Made by a program: the position numbers and the translations under genes. The notes under the pieces are model-generated. The model was not told the origin of the DNA. It worked only from the letters and a program-made list of their open reading frames with translations, and searched no databases. Below are positions 10,788 through 23,145 of a stretch of DNA of 64,000 nucleotides, piece by piece. How positions within the stretch are numbered: the stretch's first letter is position 1; the number at the start of each line of letters is the position of its first letter. The DNA lies in contig CM060198.1 of the NCBI GenBank assembly GCA_030549335.1, forward strand, positions 41,084,353-41,148,352, given 5' to 3'. This DNA comes from Pontederia crassipes (lineage: Eukaryota; Streptophyta; Magnoliopsida; Commelinales; Pontederiaceae).

Positions 10788-11585
10788 TAGTACATGGTCC
10801 CCAACCTAGTAGATCTGTTCTATTATTTTTCGGTTAGCATAACTCTTCTGGCGGCTCTTAGTTGCCATCATCCTTCTCTACATACTTTTTTACTAGATCA
10901 GGTCCTAGTAGTCTTTCCTCACCAACTGCACTCCAACATGTGGGAGACCTACAAGGTCTGGGATATAGTGCTTCAAATAATGCCATCTTTATGGAGGGAT
11001 GATAGCTATTGTTGTAGGCAAACTCAGCTAAGGCGAGATGATCATCCCAACTGCCTTGCTAATCTATAGTGCATGCTCTCAACATGTCCTCCAGAGTCTG
11101 GATTGTCATTTCACTTTGCCCATCACTCTGAGAGTGAAAGATAGTATTGTAGTGCAGTCCTGTGCCAAAGGTATGCTGCAATCCTCTTCAAAATCTTGTT
11201 GTGAACCTTGGGTCTCTATTCGATACAATGGAAACAAGAATTCCATGTAACAGGATAATCTTATCTACATATAACTGTACCATACTAATAGTTGATTAAC
11301 TCATATTATATGGAAGTGAGCTGACTTGCTCAATCTATCCACAATGACCCAAATAGCATCATGGCCTTTTGTGTCCGAGACCTACAATGAATCCATTGTG
11401 ATCTCCTTCCACTTCCACGTTCTGGTGGTTTTTGGTGCTCAATCTTCACTTGTTGACAAACTAAACACTTAGACACAAATTCTGCCATCTCCCTTCTCAT
11501 GTCTTTCTACCAAAATGTTCTATGAATGTTCTCAAACATCTTAGTAGTTCCTAGGCGAATAACAAATTTTGACTTGTGACACAGT
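10788..11585 (-). pseudogene. Integrase core and zinc-binding region, degenerate
   Basis: Minus-strand frames give the zinc-binding piece CLVCQQVKIEHQ (about 11440-11475). They also give a VIVDRLSKSAHF stretch around the first catalytic Asp (about 11310-11345), the second-Asp region PVSIVSNRDPRF (about 11210-11245), and SDGQSEMTIQTLEDMLR with the catalytic Glu (about 11080-11130). Several stops and frameshifts separate these pieces. Confidence 0.8.
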
Positions 11586-12301
11586 TTAAATTTCTTCCTT
11601 CAGTTCCTTATCTTTAGTTACCCATAATCTGCCATGGAACCTGATAGTTTCATCTTCATCAGTCTTATAGACTGGGTGTCTCTTCTCACACAAAACTTTC
11701 ATGTTTTTATATTTTGGGTCCTTCTTCTGTGCCTGTGCAAATTTGGTCACCAATTCAAGCTGAATAACATAGTGCATCATCAGCCTTCCTTGTATGCTTC
11801 CTTCAATTAGAGTCCACTTGTAGACTCTCAAACATGCCACTGACCCTTCATATTTCCTGCTTAGAGTATCTGCCACTGAGTTGGCCTTCCCTGAATGATA
11901 GAGAATACCAAACTCATAATCCTTCAAAAACTCCACTCATCTTCTTTATCTCATGTTGAGTTCCTATTGGGAGAACACATACTTGAGATTTCTGTGGTCA
12001 GTGTACACTTCGAATTTTTCTCCATACAGATAGTGGTGTCATATCTTTAAGGCAAATACCTCTACTGCTAGTTCCAAATCATGAGTGGAGTAGTTCCTCT
12101 CATGAGCCTTGAGCTGACTTGAAGCATAGGTCACAGATTTTCCATGTTGCATAAGCACACAACCCAGTCCAGTACTACTAGAATCACTATACACCGTGTA
12201 GCCTTCAACTCCTATGAAAATTGTTAGTACTGGTGCAATAGTCAGTCTCTTCTTTAGCTCCGAAAGCTTTCTTCACACTTCTTATTCCAGTTGAACTTCT
12301 C
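11586..12301 (-). pseudogene. RNase H domain, degenerate
   Basis: The segment FGILYHSGKANSVADTLSRK near 11850-11910 is the typical end of the gypsy RNase H domain and its junction to integrase. Upstream the frame is broken by stops near 11940 and beyond. Confidence 0.8.
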
Positions 12302-12900
12302 TCAATTCCTAGTGAGTTTGGTCATTGGAGAAGCAATCTTGGATGAACCTTCTGTAGTAGCTGCCAATCCTAGAAAACTCTTGATTTCAATCACCCGGTT
12401 AATGTCTGCTTCAATCTTGGTTGCGTCCGCAAAAATGCCTTCCTTTGAAACAATATGACCTAGAAACATCACTTGTTCCAACCAGAACTCACACTTGAAA
12501 AACTTTGCATATAGTTGATGCTGCCGCAATGTCTCTAGAACAATTTGCAAGTGCTTCTAGTGTTCTTCAAGACTTGATGAATATATCAGAATGTCATCCT
12601 CAAATACTATCACAAACCTATTCAAGTGAGGTTTGAATATCCTGTTAATCAAATCCATAAATGCTGCAGGACCATTTGTCAGTCAAAAAGACAACCAAAA
12701 ATTCATAATGACCATACCTTGATTTGAAGGCCGTCTTAGCTATGTCCTCATCAGCCACTCTGAGCTGATGATATCTGCTCCTCAAGTCAATATTTGAAAA
12801 GACTAATGGAGATGATAACTGATTAAAAAGATCATCTATCCTGCGCAATGGATACTTGTTCTTGATGGACACTTTGCTGAGCATCCTTAATCAATACATA
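12302..12900 (-). pseudogene. Reverse transcriptase, degenerate
   Basis: The conserved [19 protein letters not shown] and [11 protein letters not shown] blocks lie at 12740-12880. The catalytic box reads [10 protein letters not shown] near 12580-12610, so both Asp residues remain and the usual Tyr/Ile positions have changed. The HQLYAKFFKCEFWL block follows at about 12470-12525. Frames are split by at least two breaks. Confidence 0.88.
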
Positions 12901-13379
12901 ATCTCAGTGATCCATCATTCTTCTTCACAAATCGGACAAGTGCACCCCATGAGGACACACTTGGCCTAATAAAACTCTTGTTGAGTAATTCTTATAGTTG
13001 TGCCTTCAGTTCCTTCATCTCTGTTGGTGCCATTCCGTAGGGAGGTGTGGAAATTGGGGCCGTCCTTGGCATCAGTTCTATGTGAAAATCGATCTCCCTT
13101 TTCGGAGGTAATCTTAGGAGCTCTTCGGGAAATACATCTGGACAGTCCTTCATCACTTCAAGTTTTTGTAATGGCTTGGGTTGGAAAAATCGCTCTTGAC
13201 AACACTTGCCAAGAATCCTCTACAACCCTTGTTCAACATCTTGGTTGCCTTGGTCGAAGAAACCATCATTTTCCTTTTCTTGGATGGAATTCCATGGAAG
13301 GTTACAGAACTGCCATCCTTCTTATTGATCATGACCTTCCTTTGCCAACTCATCATGTAGACATCATGGTATGACAATC

Positions 13380-13640
13380 AATCCATGCCCAATATGACAT
13401 CATAGTCCACCATAGGTAGCACTACGAGGTCAGCCGAATAATTAGTTCCTTCTATCATCACCGGTGTCTCTGGGAGGTATTGCTTGGTGGAGACCCTCCC
13501 TAGTGGTATTGCTATTTCTAGCTGCCACTTCATGTTTTCTCTCTCAACATTCAATAATTTAGCAAAAAGAGACGATATAAAAGAGTGAGTGACACCAGAA
13601 TCAAATAGAGCATTTGCATAGTGATCAGCTACAAGGAGGT
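13380..13640 (-). pseudogene. Aspartic protease domain
   Basis: The catalytic D-S-G occurs in LFDSGVTHSFISSLFAKLL (about 13552-13608), and a typical downstream D-V-I-L-G-M-D-W-like block lies around 13380-13400. This is the retropepsin that would process the polyprotein. Confidence 0.75.
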
Positions 13641-14543
13641 TACCTTAGATCACTTCATTGGACTTCTAAGCCTCATCCAAGACAGTCCCTGACAAAATGA
13701 CCAGTCATGCCACAGCGTAGGCATGCTCCAGAACCTACATTCTCTAGGATGAAATATGTGGCAATGAGGACAGACTTTGTCTTTTCGTCCCCCTTCAGCC
13801 TTAGAGTAGGGCTTAGAGTCTCTGTTCTTTCTATCTTTGTTTTTCTTTTGATCTTTCTTGGACTCTCTATTTTGCTCGTACTTCTACTGCGTGTCGATCT
13901 CCCTTGCTAACTTGGTTGTTAAAGAGATCGCCTTGGCCATAGTCTCGGGGTCACCACATTTGATATTCATCCTCATGCGAAGATTCAGTTATTTGATAAA
14001 GTGGTTCACCCTCAGCTCTTCATCTTTCTTCGGAGGATTATACCTCTGAAGTTCAAGGAACTTGTTGAGGTATTCCTCTATAGTCAAGCTACCCTATTGC
14101 AAGTTCATGAATTCAGCTTGCTTCTCCCGCCTTACGTGTGGAGGAAGGTAGTGATTCATGAAGGCTTTCTTAAAGTCCCTCCACGTGATCTCATCAAATT
14201 GAGTCCTTGTCACTAACTTCCACTGGTGATGAGCCTGATCAACTAGTTGATGAGTATTTAGATTGACCCTATGTCGGTCGAAGCAGTCCATGGCTCTAAA
14301 CTTCTCAGTAATGATGTCCAGCCAAGCTTCACACTTTTCTTGAACTTAGTAATGATTCCTCTCCCCATTGAAGGTAGGAGGATGCAATGTTAGAAATCTT
14401 TCAATTCTTGAACTCGAGTGTCCAGAGTGCCTTGAGTCCGTGTTCCTCTCCATATCACGAGCCACGCAGGTCATGCTCTCGATCAATTCCCTTTGATCCC
14501 CTGAAGTGTTTGAAGACCTCCTCACTCCATCCTTCACAAACAT
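13641..14543 (-). pseudogene. Gag with CCHC zinc knuckle, broken
   Basis: From the N-terminal side, SSRIERFLTLHPPTFNGE (about 14350-14410) is followed by the retrotransposon gag core (WRDFKKAFMNHYLPPHVR, about 14130-14190). A CCHC knuckle, CLRCGMTGHFVRDC, lies near 13685-13728. Stops and shifts break the frame near 14345 and 14094. Confidence 0.85.
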
Positions 14544-14695
14544 TAACCAACCAACATTAGATACTTAATTTAAACAGTTAATCATATGGGACAAAACATA
14601 CATACTCTTTACTCTTGAATGGCAGCTTATGGCGGTTGCACATGGACTTTGACATTTCACAATTCTATGACATACTTAACATAGGTCCTAACTAC

Positions 14696-14707
14696 GCTAT
14701 GATATCA
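14696..14707 (-). promoter_or_regulatory. Primer binding site, initiator-Met tRNA type, mutated
   Basis: On the minus strand, tgatatcatagc sits 2 bases inside the 5' LTR. The standard plant site is tggtatcagagc; ten of twelve bases agree. Confidence 0.75.
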
Positions 14708-14709
14708 AC

Positions 14710-16612
14710 TATAACACCCCAAAATTTTCACCCTAAAAGCTAGAGGGCAATTAGGTCATTTCGATAGTGCTAGCCCGTTTGCCATCACTTAATCACAATA
14801 ATATGATTTAACAATAAAGAAGTAGAAGCTAACATTCATTTAAAATGAGATAAGATCATCATTCATTTAGCGGAAGACTAACTTAAAACAACAAGAAAAC
14901 TAATGTCATAAGACATAATGCAAGCACTATTCATTTTCATATATAGAACAGATTCTCGTGACTCATGACTCCATCTATTCTTATGCCATGTGCAATCTCG
15001 CCGTCATGAGGTGAGTCAGCCATCCGTCCATGCAATTCAGTTACCTGCACGGATCTAGGGTGCAGGGTTACCTAGTTAGAGTATGTAAACACCAATGCAA
15101 TAAAATGCATCATAAACAGGATACCACATGACACATGTATGACATTTTCATAATAACATGAACATGCATGCCATGTCATATTCATAAATGTACATGTCAT
15201 TAATTCATATCGTAAGTAAAGTAATTGACATGTTAACATTATCATAATTAGTCAGTTAATACAATAGGCATACCAAGTGACTAGCATTTCTCATTTCCAT
15301 TCCTCAGGAATATCCTCAGGATTGCTTCATAACCCATTGGATCAAACTTTCGTGATCATCAGTTCCTTCAGTTTAGTTATCTTAGTATCAATCTTTGATC
15401 TTATCAATAATTAAAGAATCAAATCGTTGCCCTCCAGTAGGCTAGCTAGGCCTTGGAGCCGATGCTCCGTCACGTGAATGAGAATATACATACCGTTGTC
15501 GATAAGATATAGTTATTCCCCCAGGAAACGCTAACTCCAAGGTGCAGGGCACAGTAATTTTCTGAGGGAAATTCTAACACAATGGAGCAAGGCACAATAT
15601 TTTTTGTAATTAGTTTGATGGGTGACAAATAATAGTATTCTTCAATTGGTTCATTATTATCACAATCATCAAACAATTTACGTCGCTTAGTCTTCAGATT
15701 TCAACCTAGTTATGACTGTCAATGCATTTTGTGTATCTAAGTTCATATCCAATCATCAAACATCAACACATAGTATAAATACTTTGAAAATAAGTTTAAT
15801 ATATCATATGTATACTCAATCTGCGAGGACAATACGGCCATGTCGTATTTTTGCCTTCCAGCTTGTATTAAAGTCCTCCAGGCCGTATTTAGCTTGCACA
15901 AAAGATATGGCCAGCCCTTATTTTTGTCCTTCAGGTTGTATTAACTCCCTGTAGGTCGTATTACGCTCGCACCAGAAAATACTGGCAGCCCATATTTTTG
16001 CCCTGTTGCTCGTATTAATAGCCTCTAGCCCGTATTGAGCTAGCTTCTTGCACATTTTTCAATAAAACTTTGAGAAAATGCAATACAAAGCATCCTAAAG
16101 GTTCTAGGTCCGATTTATATATCAATAGGCATAAAAAAACATGAAAAACATATGAAATCATTCATTCTTTCAAATGTAGGGTTGATCCTAGATCTCACAA
16201 CATGGAACCCTAACATAAGAATCTAATATTGAAATTCAAAAGCATGAATCATATGTGAGAACCTTCCAAATCTAATGCATGATATGACCCTCAGTCACAA
16301 TCCCTACCTAGGACTAGGGTGTCCTTGGGTCTCTCAATCCAGCCATACAAACATTGAGAGGGGAGAGAGGGGTTGGATCCCCTTTAAATACCTTAACCTT
16401 AGTTGATCCTACTCTTCTTTCTTCCCTTTCTCCCTCTTCCTCTTCTTCCTCTTCCTCCTTTCTCCTCAAGATCTCCTTCCTCAAGCCCTAGCCGTCAAGA
16501 GTTCAGATGGAGAAAAAAGTAAACAAGGAGGTTTTGGGCCTTTATATAGGGGAGGTTAGGGCTTTTAAATAATTTTACTAATTTACCCCTAATTAAAAAT
16601 TTGGGTATTACA
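14710..16612 (-). repeat. 5' LTR of the 8462-16612 chromovirus
   Basis: 1903 bp, collinear with 8462-10334 with scattered substitutions and small indels. Its first TG has decayed to TA (tataacacc). The TATA-like tttatatagg at 16541-16550 sits at the same short distance from the LTR start as in the other copy. Confidence 0.9.
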
Positions 16613-16617
16613 TTAGC
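16613..16617 (+). repeat. Target site duplication, right copy (TTAGC)
   Basis: Identical to 8457-8461, directly abutting the LTR end at 16612. Confidence 0.9.
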
Positions 16618-16734
16618 CGCCAAGATGTGAAGAAGAAAGGTAAACAAAGAGAATAAAGGTCTTTATATAGGAGAGATCACGAGGAATTGAACAAAAAGTC
16701 CAAATTGCCCTTGATTAAAATATGGAGTATTACA
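16618..16734 (-). mobile_element. Remaining end of the older family-2 LTR
   Basis: It continues the LTR interrupted at 8461 and ends in tattaca. A TATA-like ctttatatag at 16661-16670 lies 64-73 nt from the LTR start, exactly as in the inserted element's own LTRs. A purine tract (minus strand aaagtaggagagtaat) follows at 16735-16750, as expected beside a 3' LTR. Confidence 0.6.
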
Positions 16735-16974
16735 ATTACTCTCCTACTTTGAAATTTTTACTTATCGTTATTCAACTTTTATCTTAAAAAAATAAATCTG
16801 ATTTATTGTTATTTTATTTAAATAGTGTATCTTACCTTTTCTATACATACATAACAATAAAATATATGGTGTTGTATACCTCCTATTTAATAATTTATAT
16901 TGAATTCTACATGTCATAAAGAAAACTAGTAAAAAAATGTTGAATTTGAGGACATTGGGTTTTCTTGGAGGCTC
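16735..16974 (-). other. Short AT-rich spacer between two family-2 LTRs
   Basis: Only about 240 bp separate the LTR ending at 16734 from the one starting at 16975. A purine tract is present on one side, but there is no recognisable primer site on the other (minus strand gagcctccaagaaaac). This is either a tiny non-autonomous internal domain or what remains after a deletion. Confidence 0.45.
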
Positions 16975-18123
16975 AGTAACGACCCCAAAATCCACCCTAA
17001 AAATTTTGGACATTTAGGGCAATTTCGTGCCGTTAGCATAATAGCGGAAGACATGATAATTTAAAAAAAGTCATAATAAATAAAAACTTTCTATTAATCA
17101 TATCATAATTGATACTTCAGAAAATATTAAATGCATAAACCTTCAATACATCACCTCAATGTTCAAATAGAATTTTAGAACTTATTTAACTCTAAGCATG
17201 TGCAACACTTCGTCATGAGCTTGAGCTGCAATTCATCACTTAATCTTAGTTACCTGCACAGATTCAAAGTGCAAGGTTTCCTAGTTAGAGTCTGTAATTG
17301 TCATGCATGTCATGATATCCTATCACATGATACTACAATGCGATGCATCATTATCATCATAACAATAATATATGAACATGCACACCATGAACTATATCAT
17401 AAACCTTATATGACAATACATCATGCTTACATTCATTCATCATACAACATTCATATAACATAAACATCATGCCATACCTTATTTACTTCGGATCCATCAT
17501 CTGCAAGTAACATGCAATAGAAAACATTCATATCATTCATCACATACATAGCATATCATTTCATTTCACATTCATTATCGTGTACATTCCTGGAGTTTCT
17601 TCATAACTCCTTGATCCTTACTTCTTGACTTCTTTCATACTTTACATCTCCTCAGGGTTGCTTTATAACCCTTTGGATCTTATTTCATCCTTCTTTTCTT
17701 TTTTTATTATGTGATCCTTCATGTGTCATCTTCATCATTAATCTTTATCACATAATACCATCTTGACTTTCATTCCATATCATAAGTCATACTTAGGAAC
17801 ACACACATCATAATAGTGAGAGACTTTATTCATAATCATCTTTAGGAATAGAAACACTTTATGATGAGGGACATTGTTTCTTGAAAAGTACATACACAAA
17901 TGCAGGACTTTATTTCTCAAGCTTAAATCTCCTTGAAGGACATACATAAGTGTAGGACATTACTTTCCATCTTTACTTAATCATCATCTTAACTTTCTTT
18001 GTTATAAGATACCTTCAAGTTAATTTCACTTTATTCTTACTTTATCTTATAACATCTTTAATCTTAACATAGTTGAAAAATCATATCACATCATCACATT
18101 GGCTAGCTAGGCCACATCCTTGA

Positions 18124-18240
18124 GAACACGCACATCTTAATAGTGAGGGACTTTATTCCAAGGAATACACATACTATAATAGTGAGGGACTTTACTCCGA
18201 AGAATACACACACTATAATAGTGAGGGACTTTTGTTTAGG
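18124..18240 (-). repeat. Tandem array, three units of 39 bp
   Basis: Units start at 18124, 18163 and 18202, each reading ga-a-acac...ataatagtgagggactt. Looser copies of the same phrase (gtgagagactttattc) occur from about 17815 to 18340. Confidence 0.85.
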
Positions 18241-18544
18241 GAGTACACAAACTTTTTAATGGACTATGTTCCCTGAGAAGCATATACACAAATGCTTAGG
18301 TCCTCTTGAAGTACATACATAGGTGCAGGACTTTGCTTCTCACCATTGATGAGTGATGGATATTGTTCTACAATTTTAGGTTCATTATGCTTTGCAATAA
18401 AACAATCATTCATATCAATCATTCTTCATATTTTAGTATAATTACAACTGAGCATGCATTGAAGTGTATCGAAGTGTCATACATAATCAATATATAACAT
18501 ATATACATAAGAAAATAGGTTTAAAACATCATAAAAACTATTTT

Positions 18545-18778
18545 TCAGCGTCACAACCGTGCCCAAAAATATCATGGCCATGCCTAGCATTGTCATTGTG
18601 CCTGGCATTGTCAAGGCCATACCTAGGAGTGTCACGGCCATGCCCATCTTTGTCATGGCCGTGCCAACCTCAACCTTTCCTAGCCTTAGACAAATTTCAG
18701 CTATTGCTCTCACTCACGGTCGTGACCAAGTTGGTCACGGTCGTGACAAAGTTGTCACGGGCATGACAGAGATCCATC
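18545..18778. repeat. Cluster of short palindromic motifs (gtcacggtcgtgac type)
   Basis: About ten variants of a 14-bp near-palindrome occur in 230 bp, including gtcacggccatg, tcatggccgtgcc and ggtcacggtcgtgac twice. The same motif recurs at 7905-8020 in the other family-2 LTR piece. Confidence 0.8.
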
Positions 18779-18779
18779 T

Positions 18780-21372
18780 TGTAACGACCTGGACCCTCGA
18801 GCTAGCGAAAGCATTTTCTTTTTCTATTTTACTCGAACGTCTGATCGCTACTTCTATCGTCTTGTCATAAATAGAATTGATGTAGAATAAAACTTTTCTT
18901 TGTATTACTCAGATAAAGAAACTCTAATATTCATATATAAAAAATTGACATCTTTAAATGTTATTACAAGGTAATGTACTCAAAGAAAAACTCTCCAACA
19001 CTCAGTTCCATGTGCCATCACTTGTCATTAGCATCGACCACCTATGCCTTTGACCTGCATGATCCAAGTACAAGGAAATATATGCATATATATTGTACAT
19101 AAATGCACATATATATGCATAATCTCCATGAGCAAAGGCTCATTTGTCGGGCCAAAATAATATTTTTTAAAAATACATTAACTTATTTAAAACATGAAAC
19201 ATTCAACTGATCAAGAATCAAGATATCATATGAGGAATCCTAAAAATTGATACATATTCATCATTATCGTAAAACACATGGGTTATCCTATCCTATCTTG
19301 TCAAAACACATGTTCATATACTTAAGTATTTTCATATAAGCATGAGCTACCATTACTTGTCATAATAAAATCATCTCAAAATCCTAAACCATGGGTTATC
19401 CTAAACTATCTTATCAAAGCACATGTTCATGCACTTAAGCCATTTCATATTACATGTCATAATAAAATCATATCATCTTATATCGAAATCCTTGTTCATA
19501 CATATAATCATTATCATTCAAACAATATTACCATAACATTACAATATCACAATCAATAATGCATCAAATGTCATGCTCTTTGAAGTGTGATGTATGCAAG
19601 AGGAATGATGCATGCACATGTCATATCACCGCATCCCTTTTGGGATATCTTTCAACCCTGCCGGGGAGGCTGATGGATTTTAAAGATTGCCCCCGTGAAT
19701 TCAAATGTGGCCCACACTAATTCCACAATCTGGTTCACTTGACACTTAGCTCCAAACAACCTAAAATCCCATTCGGGATATATGTCATCCCTATAAGGTG
19801 TTTCAATTGTATTTGGGTAAGCTGTCGATCTTACAAGGTTTTTAGCAATGCAAGGGTAAACTGTCGGCCTTACAAGGTTTTTCAACCATGCAAAGGTAAA
19901 TTGTCGGCCTTGCAAGTCTTTCAACTATACAAGGGTAAACTATCAGCCTTGCAAGTTTTTCAACTATACAAGGGTAAACTATCGCCCCGACAAGAGTAAT
20001 GCACATGAATGATAATGAGATGTAATGCATGTGCATAACCCAAGCATATCATGTCATGTCGTATCATATTATGTCATCTTGTAACATATGTCGTGTTCTT
20101 TTCTAACGTATCTTGTCATGTCATGGCATATCATATCACATCACATCATGTCGTCTTATAAAATGTCATGTCATGTCTTTTTCTATCATTTCGTGCCATC
20201 TCATGCCATCTCATGCCATATCATATTATATCACATAGTATATTTCATATCATGTCATGTATCTTAATAGCAATAATCATATAATGATGTAATTACGGAT
20301 AATATTGACATTTTAGGAACACATTTAAGAACTTATTCATGTCTATACCATATCAATTCATTTTTCATACATTGTTTTAAGCTCATATAATAATTTCTTA
20401 ATTGTCATATGAAACAAAATATAACATAACATTTGCACAAGTATTCACTTTTAACATTTCTTATAAATTCACGAAGATGCATAAAGTTTCATGTTGCAAG
20501 TATCATGACTAAAAACTTATAAACAAGGAATACAATAAAAGCACATGGATCCACCCTACATGGATCCACCCTTAATCCTGATGGCATAACATTCGTTTCA
20601 TAACTCCTATTAACATGATTCTAAATCTCATCTAAACTAGACTCAGAAAGGATCCTACATGTTAAATTTCATCATTTTAAGGAAGAATTGATATGAAATA
20701 AAACTTTAGGAAGAACACCATTAGTCTAGGGTTAGAATCTTCACCTTGAATGATCTTCCTTATCTAATTTCCTTCGAAGTCTATGAAAGGAGTCGTGGTC
20801 TGAAATTTTTTTGTGTGTTTTCTAGAGAGAAGGATAAGACCATATGAATTTTGCCAAATTTTTATCACCTGAATAGGTCAGTTGGAACAATATACTAAGC
20901 ATGAGGTGGCAAGCTGCTAGCTTGCATGTCAAAAGTTGAAATTTTAATCTAATTAAAATTTAACATTCGAAATTATTAATTTCATCCCTAATTAATATTT
21001 ATTAATTATTATTAATATTTATTAATTATTATTAAATATTAATTAGTAAAATATAATCCATATAATTTATTCACATATTTTATACATTAATTATTGTTAC
21101 ATATATATATATATATTCATATTCCATTTGGCAACGTTTGATTGGTCCACTAGACTTAAATCCAATCTTAACAAATCACATGCATAGTTAACCATAATAC
21201 AATATGCTTTATCATAATATGATTATTAATCATACTTTAGTACGTTAATTAAATTTTATAAATTCTTATTATATCAATACGTGACATTACAACCTATACT
21301 ACAACACACATATTCAATTGATGATTGCCATATAGTATAGAATCCAATATGGATTAGATCATGGATATTACA
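18780..21372 (-). repeat. 3' LTR of the 18780-24698 element
   Basis: 2593 bp, bounded by tgtaacgacc and tattaca. It holds a tandem array of about 39 bp at 19815-19990 and a long tcatgtcat/catatcat-rich low-complexity stretch at 20040-20250. Confidence 0.8.
19815..19990 (-). repeat. Tandem array, about four units of 39-40 bp
   Basis: The phrase caagggtaaactgtcggccttacaag recurs near 19850, 19890, 19930 and 19970 with small changes. The second LTR has a diverged version at 24170-24320. ccttg...caagg pairs inside each unit allow small hairpins. Confidence 0.85.
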
Positions 21373-23145
21373 TTCTACCCCCCATAAAAAATTTCGTCCT
21401 TGAAATTTGATATATCGTATTAATCACTTAAATATAGATTTTGATCATATATCTTGTATCATGTAGATTTTTGAATATCATAATACCACCACTTCTAGCT
21501 AAGAGTTTACCCTAAATTATAGCACTTGAGCTTTTCCATCCACCTCATGATCATATTGTTTCCTATGTGACATTTATTCTCATAGATTCACATATTGAAT
21601 CACATGCGATGGGTCGTGATCATCTTTTCTTGACATGGATTCATAAAATGCACCATATACATTTCCACATAATGTTGGGCTAAATGGCAAGCAACCAATC
21701 TTATCTATCTTGTATCTTAATGTCGCTAAGAACATATCTTATTGCTACACCTTAGTATTCCCTTTTGTAACTGTCAATTTAGTTATAAGGGTTGGCTCAC
21801 TACCTAATACTTTTGCTACTTTATTCACCTTTGTGGAATGATATAAAATAAATTTATTAGTCTTTTAGGAGTTTCCTCCATTTTCTTTGTTTTGTATTCA
21901 ACTCCTTACATGTAAATGCATATTTTGGGCTCTCAATGTGTACATAATTCAACTTTTACTTATGTGGATAGTGTCTCCAAAATCTTTGGTGCTATATAGA
22001 AGTGGCAAGGTTCAAATCACATATTGAGCATGTCCTGTCATAAGCCTCTACTTATCTTCATGCACATGCCGCTACCTGACCATACAAGAGTCCTTATACT
22101 TGTCTTTTCAATTTTTTTAATTTTTCAGTTGCCATTTCATAACAATTTAGAATAGGAGTAACTCTAAGGATATAAGCAATACCGTATCTATCACAGAAAG
22201 CCACTCCTCTAAGAATAACTTTATGTCAAGGAAACAATTTCCATTTATCATACAATCACTAGTTGTAGATTATAACTTATTGTCTATTCAAATAAAGTAA
22301 GGGTGTAAACATTGATGAACTTATTGAGAACAATTATGTTCTTCATTCTTATTGATTTTCACTTTTGAGATACGGGTTCGAGTTCGCGATTGAGGATCAA
22401 AGAGGTGTCCACCTCCAATTGCTCTTTCACTAAATCTCCAACCAACACATCAAGAGTAGTGAATTCTATGGTCTGTGATGAGCTCTCGATCAATGATCAG
22501 AGGAGGCCGCACTCTAATATACCTTTCAATGAGCTCCCTAAATAACAACTTAAACTTCTTATGTTGGAACATGCCAAATTCCACAATGACGACTCCTATG
22601 TTGCCCATAATAGAGTAATAATGATAAATCATATTAAATCATTCTTTTTATTTACATAACCCGTTTGCTAACCCACAAAGTATTCAAGGGCTTACAGTAG
22701 GATGAATAGTTGGTGGTCATGTTACCTCGACTTCCTATCAAGTTTTCAAATGATCCTACCATTTCACATTACACCATAAAATAGTATTTATAGCAAAAGA
22801 TGCCTTTGACATAAATATGAATCATATTTATGTAACTCAATCTATACTATTGAATGCAATCCTTTAATACCATCTTCTATCATTTGTCTCACACACATTC
22901 TCATAATTTTGATTGTGTACTATGACCCACCCATCATTGCAAGTCTACCTTGTCAGGTGCACTATTATCATCTAATAGTACAAGAAATTGTGTGAGTGTA
23001 AACTATTGCACTACAAATCAAAAGGACAAACAATAGATAGGATAAGGATGCATCTACAACAATAAACACCAAGTCATATAATTGGGTCTTTGCACCTCGG
23101 TGATTTCTCATGACATGACACATGGAACTCTTCTCTGTTACCACC
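21373..23145 (-). other. Internal domain without recognisable genes
   Basis: The left edge is a pyrimidine block (ttctaccccccat), which is a purine tract on the minus strand. Short minus frames exist, the longest about 70 codons at 22968-23180, but none shows gag or pol motifs. It may be ancient eroded coding DNA. Confidence 0.5.
23131..23143 (-). promoter_or_regulatory. Primer binding site, initiator-Met tRNA type
   Basis: The minus strand reads tggtaacagagaa beside the LTR, against the canonical tggtatcagagc. Confidence 0.7.

Larger units (their letters stand above)
8462..16612 (-). mobile_element. Ty3/gypsy chromovirus, complete in outline, decayed coding
   Basis: Two direct LTRs (8462-10334 and 14710-16612) flank a 4.4-kb internal domain read on the minus strand as gag, protease, reverse transcriptase, RNase H, integrase and chromodomain. 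A methionine-initiator-type primer site lies beside the 5' LTR and a purine tract beside the 3' LTR. The five bases TTAGC flank both ends exactly (8457-8461 and 16613-16617), which fixes the borders. The chromodomain and near-1.9-kb LTRs suggest the Tekay/Del side of the chromoviruses, but that assignment is by impression. All open frames are broken, so it cannot encode its own proteins. Confidence 0.93.
16975..18779 (-). mobile_element. Truncated gypsy-type LTR (family 2)
   Basis: It starts agtaacgacccc (TG decayed to AG) and shares several blocks with the chromovirus LTRs (for example gtttcctagttagagtctgtaa against gttacccagttagagtatgtaa). It contains a 39-bp tandem array at 18124-18240 and a palindrome cluster at 18545-18778. 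It is cut off at 18779 by the next element. Confidence 0.65.

Noticed and set aside
18464-18870. Overlapping plus and minus frames of 78-103 codons (met-gly-leu or pro-ser-cys repeats)
   Set aside because: They are translations of the palindromic gtcacggtcgtgac cluster in an LTR; repeated words explain the open frames.
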